The notes beneath the pieces are model-generated. The model did no database searches and was not told the origin of the DNA. It worked only from the letters and a program-made list of their open reading frames with translations. A program made the translations under genes and the position numbers. From the NCBI GenBank assembly GCA_964619155.1, contig CAZUEM010000106.1, positions 1 to 12,417 on the forward strand: a stretch of 12,417 nucleotides of DNA. The letters run 5' to 3'. The stretch's first letter is position 1. Each line of letters opens with the position of its first letter. This DNA is from CAIXRL01 sp964619155 (GTDB taxonomy: Bacteria; Eisenbacteria; RBG-16-71-46). Positions 1 through 6,548 of the stretch are shown here, in pieces.

Positions 1-501
1 GCCGAGCGAGACGACGAGCGCGGCCGCGCCGCCCAGCACCGCGAGCGGCGCGCGCGGCGCGACCGCGGGGCGCGCGCGATCGAGCGGCACCGCCGCGAGG
101 CGCTTCGCGGCCTCCTCGCGCAGCGCGCCGGCCAGTTCGGCCGACGTGTTCGCGTCCGCGCCCGCCTCGAGGTCGAGCGCGTTGCGCAGCCACGAGCGCA
201 GTTCGGGGAAGCGCCCCTCGGTGGCCTCCAGCCAGGCGTCGAAACGCGGCGCCGCCGCGAGGAACGCGCGCACCGCGAGCGCCACCGCGGAGAGCGACGC
301 GGCCGCGAGCAGCGCGAGGCGCGTCCACGCCGCGCCGGGGCCGCCCGGCAGCGCGACGCCGACCGAGAACGCGACGGCGAGCAGCGCCGCGCACGCGGCC
401 GCGCCGCGCAGTGCGTGCCGCGCGACGAGCGCGCGGCGCGCGGCGTCGTGCCGGCGGCGGAGCAGCGAGCGGAGGCTGGGCGAAGGTGCGCGTTCGGTCA
501 T
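1..501 (-). CDS. DUF4175-like membrane protein, N-terminal part (runs off left edge)
   Basis: An open frame of 167 codons runs from an ATG at 501 to base 1 with no stop, so the C-terminus is outside the window. It begins MTERAPSPSLRSLLRRRHDA. A basic start is followed by two hydrophobic segments (about residues 33-51 and 60-80), then a soluble stretch containing FDAWLEATEGRFPELRSWL (87-105) and LAGALREEAAKRL, and a third hydrophobic segment at 150-167. The two-TM start plus a 'ratio of ligand to helix' like linker of the form xxEERxPELxxxLxxAL is how I remember DUF4175-type proteins, large membrane proteins of unknown function often near MoxR/Bat and DUF4159 genes. The upstream neighbour on the same strand is a DUF4159-type gene, which supports the call. 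The SD is weak (AGG about 6 bases before the ATG). Family assignment is from memory of sequence pattern; that a membrane protein gene is here is more certain. Confidence 0.68.
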   Translation of the reverse strand, partial: MTERAPSPSLRSLLRRRHDAARRALVARHALRGAAACAALLAVAFSVGVALPGGPGAAWTRLALLAAASLSAVALAVRAFLAAAPRFDAWLEATEGRFPELRSWLRNALDLEAGADANTSAELAGALREEAAKRLAAVPLDRARPAVAPRAPLAVLGGAAALVVSLG

Positions 502-539
502 GGGTGCCTGGGGTGGCGCGGGGTGTTCATCAACGAAGA

Positions 540-687
540 CTCGACGAGCCGGGCACGGCGGCGGCCGGCGGTGCGTCCGAGGAGCGGCGGAGCCAGGGAT
601 GGCGGGAGCCGCGACTGGATGCAGCGAGGCGAGGCCGGATGCCGAGCCGAGCGGGCCGCGGGCCGCCGCCGTGCCCGGCTCGTCGAG
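540..687. repeat. 27-bp perfect inverted repeat with 94-bp loop
   Basis: Bases 540-566 (beginning CTCGACGAGCCGGGCACGG) are the exact reverse complement of 661-687. The arms enclose 94 bases, and a few further pairs can form inside (568-571 with 656-659). It occupies most of the 199-base gap between the DUF4159-type stop and the DUF4175-like start. There is no U-run after the distal arm in the direction of transcription, so it is not a classical terminator. No target-site duplication is visible at its edges and no second copy is seen in the window. It could be a MITE- or REP-like element, or an mRNA processing or stability structure within a bicistronic transcript. Confidence 0.85.
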
Positions 688-700
688 GTACGACTTCTGC

Positions 701-1402
701 TCAGTGCGTCAGGGCGTACGACACGATGTTCACGGCCATGCGCGTCGCGGCCTCGCGCTTCTCGGGCGGGTCGTCGTGGACGCCCGCGTCCTCGAGACCG
801 TCGCCGAGGTCGCAATCGAACGAAAAGAGTACACAGAGCCTTCCGTCGCGAACAACGCCGAAGGCGCGCGGCGGGCCGCCGTCGTGCTCGTGGATCTTCG
901 GCAGGCCGCCCGGGAACTCGTAGGGCTGCCGGAACAGCGGGTGCGAGAAGGGCAGCTCCACCAACTCGGCGTCCGGGAACAGCTTCGCCATCTCGCGCCG
1001 CACCGACGGGGCCATGCCGTAGTCGTCGTCCACCCACAGGAACCCGCCCGCGTCGAGCCATCGGCGCAGGTTCGCCGCCTCGGCGTCCGTGAATTTGATG
1101 TTCCCGTGACCCGAGGCGAACGCGAACGGGTACTGGAAGAGCGTCGCCGAGCCCGGCTCGACCACCGCCTCCTCGGTCCCGGCGACCGCGATCGTCGTGC
1201 GCGTGCGCACCGCCGCGAGCAGGTTCCGCAGCGAGGTCTGGTTGCCGTACCAGTCGCCACCGCCGCCGTACTTGAGCCGCGCGATGCCGAACTCGCGCGC
1301 GCCGGGCGGGGTCGCGCCCGCGCGCGCCGGGGCCTGCGCGGGCGCGGGTGGCGCGGCGAGGGCGAGGAGCAGGCACGCGAGCGTCGAGGCGCGAAGGAGC
1401 AT
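701..1402 (-). CDS. Secreted DUF4159-type protein
   Basis: 233 residues. Residues 1-24 (MLLRASTLACLLLALAAP then PAPAQA) form a signal peptide with an AQA cleavage site, so the protein is probably periplasmic. The mature part carries the hallmarks I associate with DUF4159: RLKYGGGGDWYGNQTSLRNL near the start, a segment HGNIKFTDAEAANLRRWLDA followed by GGFLWVDDDYG, then SHPLF, HEHDGG and a C-terminal SFDCDLGDGLED. The family has a glutamine-amidotransferase/ThuA-like fold in related proteins and no established activity. DUF4159 genes commonly neighbour MoxR, DUF58 and Bat genes, and here the next gene looks DUF4175-like, which fits. The ATG at 1402 is chosen because it gives a complete signal peptide; there is no clear SD before it. 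The preceding lipoprotein gene is separated by a terminator, so a separate promoter or readthrough is needed; none is obvious. Confidence 0.82.
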   Translation of the reverse strand: MLLRASTLACLLLALAAPPAPAQAPARAGATPPGAREFGIARLKYGGGGDWYGNQTSLRNLLAAVRTRTTIAVAGTEEAVVEPGSATLFQYPFAFASGHGNIKFTDAEAANLRRWLDAGGFLWVDDDYGMAPSVRREMAKLFPDAELVELPFSHPLFRQPYEFPGGLPKIHEHDGGPPRAFGVVRDGRLCVLFSFDCDLGDGLEDAGVHDDPPEKREAATRMAVNIVSYALTH

Positions 1403-1420
1403 GGCCGGGAGGATAGCAAA

Positions 1421-1448
1421 GGGGGAGGGACCTTCCGGTCCCTCCCCC
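1421..1448 (-). terminator. Rho-independent-type terminator after the secDF-lipoprotein operon
   Basis: A perfect 12-bp stem (1421-1432 with 1437-1448, arm GGGGGAGGGACC on the plus strand) closes a four-base loop. Read on the minus strand it is followed by TTTGCT, a short U-run. It sits 24 bases after the lipoprotein stop and 18 bases before the DUF4159-type start, so it would end secDF-lipoprotein transcripts. The short U-run may allow readthrough. Confidence 0.75.
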
Positions 1449-1472
1449 GACGAACGCGGCTCGGAGCGGGGT

Positions 1473-2582
1473 CTAGCGTCCGGCTCCCGGCCGCGAAGCG
1501 GCGTGGATCGTCCCGCCGCCCGGGGCGGGCAGGACGAAGTTCGGTCCCGTCGCGACGCCGCCCGGGTTCACCGCGCTGGCGCCGAGCGAGAAGACCTTCC
1601 AGCGTCCCTCCTCCTGGACGACCTGGTAGCTCGCCCCCGAGACGTTCTCGATGCGGTTGTCCACGCTGATCGTGAGGCGGCTGAAGTCGGTCCCGCTCGT
1701 GGCGACGACCTGGCCGTTCGCGTCCACGGCGCTCACCCGGACCAGGTAGACCTGCCCGCTGATCGGCGGCTTGTACGTCAGCACGCGGACGCCCGGATCG
1801 CTCGTCCCGAGCTTGTACGAGGTCAGCGGCGCCGCCACGTAGCCCACGAACTGGTCGCGCACCTTGCCGTTCCAGACCGGGCTCGGGGTGCCGCTCGAGA
1901 TCACCTCGTTCGTCGCCGCGTCGGAGCGGAACTGGTAGACGTGCACCCAGTAGCCCGCGGCGCCGGGGACGGTGCCCCAGGACATCGTGAAGTTCGTGTC
2001 GCTGCGCGCCGGGAAGGGGTTGCCGGAGTAGACGAGCGAGCGCGTGGTCGCGCCGGCGAGCTGGGCCGGGTTCGTGAGCGGCGAGTTCTTCGTCGTCGCG
2101 CCCGCCAGCAGGCCGCGCGCCATGTAGGTCGGCGGCGAGTAGCCCGACGGGCGGGAGTCCGTGAGCTCGTACAGCTCCCACTGCGAGTCGAGCCACTTGC
2201 GCGGCGCGTTCACGACGTAGTCGCGCATCGGCTCGAAGCCGCCGTTGGACGAGCGGCGGAAGAACTCGAAGCCCGAACTGAGCCCGCCGTCCATGAGCAT
2301 GGACTGCACGGCGCCGGGGCCGGTGCGGTAGACCAGCTCGATCCCCAGCAGCGTGTCGGCCTCGGACGGGCCGGGGGTGCCGAGGTCGGCGTAGTAGCGC
2401 ACCTCGTTCGGCAGGTCCGGCCACACCATGAGCTGCGCGCTCGGGTCCGGCGTGCCCTCGAGCTGCGTGTAACCGGCGTCCGCGCTCGTGATCTTCTTGC
2501 TGCAGCCGGCGAGCGCGGCCGGGAGCGCCAGCGCCGCGAGCGCGAGGACCAGCAGCGCGCGCGGGTGGAGGAAGCGGGTCAT
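1473..2582 (-). CDS. Putative outer-membrane lipoprotein with fibronectin-III-like segment
   Basis: 369 residues from the ATG at 2582, preceded by AGAGG at SD distance. An upstream in-frame start inside secF is rejected because it would bury the signal sequence. Residues 1-26 are a lipoprotein signal peptide ending in the lipobox LAGC, with Cys27 the predicted lipidated residue. Ser28 at +2 would send it to the outer membrane by the E. coli rule. The middle contains TNFTMSWGTVPGAAGYWVHV, typical of an Ig/fibronectin-III-like beta sandwich, followed later by a second beta-rich stretch (GQVYLVRVSAVDANGQVVA). The C-terminal part ends in a Gly/Pro-rich tail (LPAPGGGTIHAASRPGAGR). I recognise no named family or enzyme motif. 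It is 16 bases downstream of secF and is followed by a terminator, so it is probably the last gene of the secDF transcript; the functional link to Sec export is inference. Confidence 0.85.
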   Translation of the reverse strand: MTRFLHPRALLVLALAALALPAALAGCSKKITSADAGYTQLEGTPDPSAQLMVWPDLPNEVRYYADLGTPGPSEADTLLGIELVYRTGPGAVQSMLMDGGLSSGFEFFRRSSNGGFEPMRDYVVNAPRKWLDSQWELYELTDSRPSGYSPPTYMARGLLAGATTKNSPLTNPAQLAGATTRSLVYSGNPFPARSDTNFTMSWGTVPGAAGYWVHVYQFRSDAATNEVISSGTPSPVWNGKVRDQFVGYVAAPLTSYKLGTSDPGVRVLTYKPPISGQVYLVRVSAVDANGQVVATSGTDFSRLTISVDNRIENVSGASYQVVQEEGRWKVFSLGASAVNPGGVATGPNFVLPAPGGGTIHAASRPGAGR

Positions 2583-2598
2583 TTCTGCCTCTTGGTCG

Positions 2599-3519
2599 TT
2601 ATTTGGTCGGGTGCTTCTTGGCGTTGTCCATGGCGTTCCAGATGTCGAGCGCCATGGCGCTGGCGATGAAGATGGTCGAGTACGTGCCGACCACGACACC
2701 GATCAGCATCGCGAAGGAGAAGTCGTTGAGGACCTCGCCGCCGAACAGGTACAGCGCCAGCGTGCAGAAGAAGACCGTGAGGGCCGTGATGACGGTCCGC
2801 GAGAGCGTCTGGTTCACGGCCGTGTCCATCGCCTCGCGATGCGACTCCTTGCGGTTCGTCTTCATGCGTTCGCGGATGCGGTCGAACGTCACGATCGTGT
2901 CGTTGATCGAGAAGCCGGCAATGGTGAGCAGCGCGGCGATGACCGTCAGGGAGACTTCCCGCCCGGTGAAGAGGACGAATCCCAGGGTCACGAGCACGTC
3001 GTGGAGGATCGCGACGACGCCGCCGAGGGCGAACTTAAACTCATATCGCCAGCCGACGTAAAGCAGGATGCCGCCGAGGCTCGCGAGGACGGCCCAGATC
3101 GCCTTCTCGCGCAGTTCCTTGCCGACCTTCGGCCCGACCGTCTCGACGCGGCGCTGCTCGACCTGGGTGCCCGGCATCCGGCTCGTGACGGCCTCGCTGA
3201 TGCGGGTGGCGACGACCTCGGCCTCCGCGGCGTCGCTCTTCACGCGGATGAGGAACTCGTCCTTCGCGTCGCCGGTCAGCTGCTGGATCTCGGCGCCGCC
3301 GAAGCCGCCGGCCTCGACCGCGTCGCGCACGGCGTCGGCCGTCGCGGCCGGCGCGAGGCGGAGCTGGATCAGCGTGCCTCCGGTGAAGTCCACGCTGTAG
3401 CGCGGGCCCTTCACCGCCAGCCAGCCGAGGGTCGCGAGCACGAGCAGGCCGGACAGGACGTAGGCCGGCGTGCGGAAGCTCATGAAGGGGATCTTGGTGC
3501 CCTGCAGAATCTGGATCAT
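2599..3519 (-). CDS. secF: Protein translocase subunit SecF
   Basis: 306 residues, normal for SecF. Together with SecD it forms the RND-like membrane complex that pulls proteins out of SecYEG on the outer face of the inner membrane using the proton gradient. The sequence shows an N-terminal membrane segment (about 15-35), the first periplasmic motif VDFTGGTLIQLRL, a periplasmic domain with VETVGPKVGKEL (a SecF signature), and then the TM block. The TM4 motif AGFSINDTIVTFDRIRE carries Asp207, equivalent to the conserved aspartate used for proton transfer. It ends with the last TM segments (LIGVVVGTYSTIFIASAMAL). GAGGA lies about ten bases before the ATG, and secD ends 13 bases upstream, so the two are cotranscribed. 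No truncation or missing motif is seen. Confidence 0.98.
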   Translation of the reverse strand: MIQILQGTKIPFMSFRTPAYVLSGLLVLATLGWLAVKGPRYSVDFTGGTLIQLRLAPAATADAVRDAVEAGGFGGAEIQQLTGDAKDEFLIRVKSDAAEAEVVATRISEAVTSRMPGTQVEQRRVETVGPKVGKELREKAIWAVLASLGGILLYVGWRYEFKFALGGVVAILHDVLVTLGFVLFTGREVSLTVIAALLTIAGFSINDTIVTFDRIRERMKTNRKESHREAMDTAVNQTLSRTVITALTVFFCTLALYLFGGEVLNDFSFAMLIGVVVGTYSTIFIASAMALDIWNAMDNAKKHPTK

Positions 3520-3532
3520 GGTGGCGTGTTCC

Positions 3533-5086
3533 TCAGATGCTCAGCCGCTCGACCTTGCTGCGGCTGAGCCAGAAGTCGTAGACCATCCGCGTGAACACCA
3601 CCGCCGTGAACAGGTTGGCGAGCAGGCCGATGACCAGTGTGACCGCGAATCCCTTGATCGGGCCGGTGCCGAACCAGTAAAGGAACACGCCCGAGATGAT
3701 CGTGGTGATGTGTGAGTCGAAGACCGCGCGGAACGCCTGGTCGTAGCCCTGCTCGACCGCCTGGCGAACGCTCCGCCCGCTGCGCAGCTCCTCGCGGATG
3801 CGCTCGAAGATCAGCACGTTGGTGTCCACCGCCATGCCGATCGTGAGCACGAGGCCGGCGATGCCGGGCAGCGTCAGCGTGGCGCCGAAGCCGGCCAGGC
3901 AGGCGAGGATGTAGAACGTGTTCAGCAGCATCGCGAACACCGCGATGAGGCCCGACAGCTGGTAGTAGACCAGCATGAAGCTGACGACGAGCAGCGTGCC
4001 GACGAGGCCGGCGCGGAGGCCGTCGCGGACCGAGTCGGAGCCGAGCGACGGGCCGACGGTGCGCTCCTCGAGGATCCGGACCGGGGCGGGCAGCGCGCCG
4101 GCGCGCAGCACGATCGCCAGGTCCTTCGCGGCGTTGATGTCGATCGAGCCGCCGGTGATCGAGGCGTCGCCCGAGGGGATGCGGTCGCGGATGACGGGTG
4201 CGGACTGGACGCGGCCGTCGAGCACGATCGCCAGCTGGCGGCCGACGTTGGCGCCCGTCACGCGGGCGAAATCGCTGCGGCCCTTGGGGGTCATCTTCAT
4301 GCTGACGCCCCACGCGGCCGGGTTGGTGTCGTCGAGGCCGACGATCGCCTCGGCGCTCGCCACCGAGCCGCCGGTCATCTCGGGCTCGCGCTTGAGCACG
4401 TAGAGCATCCGGCCGGTGATGCCGGTGCTGGCGACGTCGGCGTCGCTCCAGAGCACCTGCGTGTCGGGCGGCAGGATCGAGTCGAGCGCCGCGGTCGCGA
4501 ACAGCTTCTCGACCGTGGAGAGCTCCTCCTTGGCCACGAACCCGGGCTCCAGCATGCGGCCGGTGACGGGCTTGCTGCGCAGGAGCGTGTCCGTTCCGGC
4601 GAGCGGGTGGTTCGCGAAGTAGGCGTCGAGGCGGGCGTAGGCGGCGTTGGCCTCCTCGGGCGTCCGCAGCAGCTTGAACTCGAGCAGCGCCGTCTTGCCG
4701 ATCAGCTCGATCGCGCGCTGGCGGTCGGTGAGGCCCGGCAGCTGCACCGTGATGCGGTCCTCGCCCTCGAGCTGCACGAGCGGCTCGGCGACGCCGAACT
4801 GGTCGATGCGGTTGCGGATGATCTCCATCGCGCGGTCGGTCGCGTCCTTGGCCTCGGCGGCGTTGAGGCGCGACTTGTCCACTTCGAGCAGGAGCTGGAG
4901 TCCGCCCTGGAGGTCGAGCCCGAGGTGGATCGACTCGCGGCGGAGCTTCGCGAGGTCCTCCGACTTCATCGCCTCCCGCTGGGCGGGAGTGGCGTTGTAG
5001 AAGCGGTAGGAGGGAAAGAGGTAGACCGCCGCCAGGATCGTCACCGCGATGACGCCGAGCAGCTTCCACTGGTCCGTGCGAGACAT
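3533..5086 (-). CDS. secD: Protein translocase subunit SecD
   Basis: 517 residues from the ATG at 5086. SecD is the larger partner of SecF in the proton-driven SecDF complex that completes Sec export and helps release proteins into the periplasm. TM1 is at residues 8-24, followed by the family motif HLGLDLQGGLQLLLEVD (54-70) and DRITVQLPG in the P1 domain. The P1 head and the C-terminal six-TM RND block follow. TM4 carries GMAVDTNVLIFERIREEL with the conserved Asp421; most SecD have Ala where this one has Thr422. An ATG at 5098 and a GTG at 5128 are also in frame, but the 5128 GTG sits inside a stable hairpin with its SD overlapping it, and 5098 has no SD. The 5086 start has a GGGGG tract about six bases upstream and puts TM1 at the usual place. 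It is the first gene of the secD-secF-lipoprotein operon. Confidence 0.97.
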   Translation of the reverse strand: MSRTDQWKLLGVIAVTILAAVYLFPSYRFYNATPAQREAMKSEDLAKLRRESIHLGLDLQGGLQLLLEVDKSRLNAAEAKDATDRAMEIIRNRIDQFGVAEPLVQLEGEDRITVQLPGLTDRQRAIELIGKTALLEFKLLRTPEEANAAYARLDAYFANHPLAGTDTLLRSKPVTGRMLEPGFVAKEELSTVEKLFATAALDSILPPDTQVLWSDADVASTGITGRMLYVLKREPEMTGGSVASAEAIVGLDDTNPAAWGVSMKMTPKGRSDFARVTGANVGRQLAIVLDGRVQSAPVIRDRIPSGDASITGGSIDINAAKDLAIVLRAGALPAPVRILEERTVGPSLGSDSVRDGLRAGLVGTLLVVSFMLVYYQLSGLIAVFAMLLNTFYILACLAGFGATLTLPGIAGLVLTIGMAVDTNVLIFERIREELRSGRSVRQAVEQGYDQAFRAVFDSHITTIISGVFLYWFGTGPIKGFAVTLVIGLLANLFTAVVFTRMVYDFWLSRSKVERLSI

Positions 5087-5107
5087 GCGAGCCCCCATAC
5101 GGTCAAC

Positions 5108-5138
5108 CGCCGGGAAGGCACGAGGCACCTTCCCGGCG
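5108..5138 (-). promoter_or_regulatory. Hairpin in the secD 5' leader
   Basis: A perfect 11-bp stem pairs 5108-5118 with 5128-5138 (arm CGCCGGGAAGG on the plus strand) around a nine-base loop. On the minus strand it lies in the leader between the predicted transcription start (near 5156) and the chosen secD ATG, ending about 21 bases before that ATG. No U-run follows it, so it is more likely a leader structure than a terminator. Its role is not known. Confidence 0.6.
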
Positions 5139-5162
5139 CGCGCTAAACAAAATGAGGGCGGG

Positions 5163-5192
5163 AGTCTAAGGGCCTCGTCGCCGGGGTGTCAA
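5163..5192 (-). promoter_or_regulatory. Predicted sigma-70 promoter of secDF
   Basis: On the minus strand TTGACA (5192-5187, a perfect -35) is followed after 18 bases by TAGACT (5168-5163, four of six -10 positions). Transcription would start near 5156, giving a leader of about 70 bases before secD. Position just upstream of the operon supports it. Confidence 0.6.
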
Positions 5193-5659
5193 CGAACGCA
5201 CCCCGCGGCCGCGAGGCCAGGGCGCATGCGAGATGGCGCATTCCCGGCGGCATGTCGTTGCCGGGCGGACGAGGGCGCCGGATCGAAGTTCAGGAGTGCG
5301 CGCTCACCGGTTGGGACGGAGACCGGTTGGCGGCCGGCCTCGAACGAGGGCATACGGCTCTCGTGGGTGGGTCGGGGTGTGGGAGGGTGTCGCGGCGTTG
5401 GGGGTGGGTTCCCGGCCGGTGAGCGCGAGCGAGTGACGTTCGCAACGCGGATGCCGCCGTCGGCGAGCGCGCAACGCGCGCTCGCCCATCGCCGAGCCGG
5501 CCGGGAGCCGTCGCGCGAGCGTCGGCGACGACGCCGGCGCGACACCTCGCGCACGCGCGAGGCGGTGCGAGGCGATGCGAGGCGGCGCGCTGCGGTGCCG
5601 TGCTGCGGTGCCGCGCTCCCCGTCGCCGGCGGCGCGCGCGGCGAAAGGCCCGCCGATTC
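5193..5659. other. Non-coding divergent intergenic region with small repeats
   Basis: About 470 bases between the secDF promoter and the promoter of the beta-barrel gene. No open frame here has a credible start, SD or protein-like composition. It contains: a duplicated ACCGGTTGG (5306-5314 and 5322-5330); a 10-bp stem hairpin (5462-5471 with 5477-5486); a 7-bp stem (5545-5551 with 5556-5562); three tandem 10-base units of GCGAGGCG plus two variable bases (5557-5586); and two tandem 13-base units of GCTGCGGTGCCG plus one variable base (5589-5614). No known RNA gene was recognised. Confidence 0.6.
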
Positions 5660-5689
5660 TTGACACTCCGCGAGCACGCTTCCTATAGT
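5660..5689 (+). promoter_or_regulatory. Near-consensus sigma-70 promoter
   Basis: TTGACA (5660-5665) and TATAGT (5684-5689) are separated by 18 bases: a perfect -35 and five of six -10 positions. Transcription would start near 5696, about 48 bases before the ATG at 5744. In DNA this GC-rich such a match is unlikely by chance and suggests strong constitutive expression. Confidence 0.8.
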
Positions 5690-5743
5690 GCCGCGCCACC
5701 CGTACCGGGCATCTATCCCACGCGGAATGAGGAGCTTCCACTG

Positions 5744-6487
5744 ATGATCCGTCGCGTTCGCCTCGCCGGCGTCGCGGTCGTTCTACTGCTCGTGAGTGCC
5801 TCCGTCGTGCGCGCTCAGGCGCCGGACACGACCACGGCGTCCAAGCGGACCGGAGCGCTGCCCGGCCGCGGAGCGGTCGGCACCCAGGCCGGCACCTCGT
5901 ACTTCTTCGCCGAAGGGGACTACTCCGAGGGCGCCCAGCCGCGGCTTTCGTTCGCCGGCCACTTCCGCTACGTGATCAACAAGGACTGGCAGTGGCAGGT
6001 GAGCCCGTACTTCACCTGGACGGCCTACGCGGTCGGCACGGACGCCCCGTTCCCGGACCCCAACTTCCCCGGCGAGACCGACAAGGACTTCCACCTCACG
6101 CAGCTCGTCGGCGCGAGCGGCCAGATCCAGAAGGTGTTCGGCGCCGGCCGCACCCGCTGGCACGTCGGCGCGGGCCCCGGCGTGTACCGCGTCGTCGTGC
6201 AGAACCACCGCAAGGTGCTGCGCGACCCGGTCACCAACAAGCGCCACCAGGGCACCTACCTGAGCGCCAGCGCCGAGATCGGCGTGGAGCGCTTCCTGAA
6301 GACGCTCGACAACACGTCGCTGGAATGGACGCTGGCCTACCACACCGCGTTCTCCTCGGACGACCAGTTCCCGTCGGGCTACGACGGGTCGGTCTCCGCG
6401 GTCGAACTGCGGTTCGGCGCCCACTACTACTTCGACTTCAAGAAGCCCAAGGCGCCCGACCTTCCGAAGGTCCCGCCGAGGCCATGA
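5744..6487 (+). CDS. Putative outer-membrane beta-barrel protein
   Basis: 247 residues from the ATG at 5744, with AGGAG nine bases upstream. A longer in-frame reading back to 5600 is rejected because it crosses the promoter and lacks an SD. The first 24-26 residues (MIRRVRLAGVAVVLLLVSAS then VVRAQA) form a signal peptide. The mature part alternates hydrophobic and polar residues in short strands rich in Tyr, Phe and Trp (for example WQWQVSPYFTWTAYAV, RWHVGAGPGVYRVVVQ, SLEWTLAYHTAFSS, VELRFGAHYYFDF), the pattern of a small outer-membrane beta-barrel. It ends in a Lys/Pro-rich tail after the last strand rather than at the usual terminal aromatic, which is a little odd. No specific family or ligand is recognised. 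It has its own strong promoter and a terminator-like hairpin follows. Confidence 0.83.
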   Translation: MIRRVRLAGVAVVLLLVSASVVRAQAPDTTTASKRTGALPGRGAVGTQAGTSYFFAEGDYSEGAQPRLSFAGHFRYVINKDWQWQVSPYFTWTAYAVGTDAPFPDPNFPGETDKDFHLTQLVGASGQIQKVFGAGRTRWHVGAGPGVYRVVVQNHRKVLRDPVTNKRHQGTYLSASAEIGVERFLKTLDNTSLEWTLAYHTAFSSDDQFPSGYDGSVSAVELRFGAHYYFDFKKPKAPDLPKVPPRP

Positions 6488-6492
6488 CGACC

Positions 6493-6530
6493 CGAAGCCG
6501 CTGCGCGACGCGCCGCGGCTTCGCGCTTTT
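6493..6530 (+). terminator. Terminator-like hairpin between the beta-barrel gene and guaB
   Basis: A 9-bp stem (CGAAGCCGC at 6493-6501 with 6515-6523) closes a 13-base loop and is followed by CGCTTTT, with the four Ts at 6527-6530. It begins five bases after the upstream stop codon. It may only partly terminate, because no clear separate promoter is seen between it and the guaB SD at 6536. Confidence 0.6.
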
Positions 6531-6548
6531 CGGGCAGGAGGTTTCCGC

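Noticed and set aside
146..1669. Long plus-strand frame of 507 codons opposite the DUF4175-like and DUF4159-type genes
   Set aside because: Arg/Ala/Ser-rich low-complexity translation with no SD, antisense to genes with signal peptides and family motifs; an effect of high GC removing stops.
3516..5069. Minus-strand 517-codon frame overlapping secD
   Set aside because: Shifted-frame shadow of secD with Arg/Pro/His-rich translation.
5087..5128. Upstream secD starts (ATG 5098, GTG 5128)
   Set aside because: No SD at usable distance, the GTG is in a stable hairpin, and the extra residues precede the normal position of TM1.
5557..5614. CRISPR-like array
   Set aside because: Units of 10 and 13 bases are directly abutting with no spacers.
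5193..5659. Possible structured RNA (RNase P RNA, tmRNA, SRP RNA) in the large intergenic region
   Set aside because: Conserved core sequences of these RNAs were not found; the hairpins are short and repeat-derived.
5049..5663. Plus-strand 204-codon frame across the secDF promoter region
   Set aside because: No SD, low-complexity composition, runs over promoters and tandem repeats.
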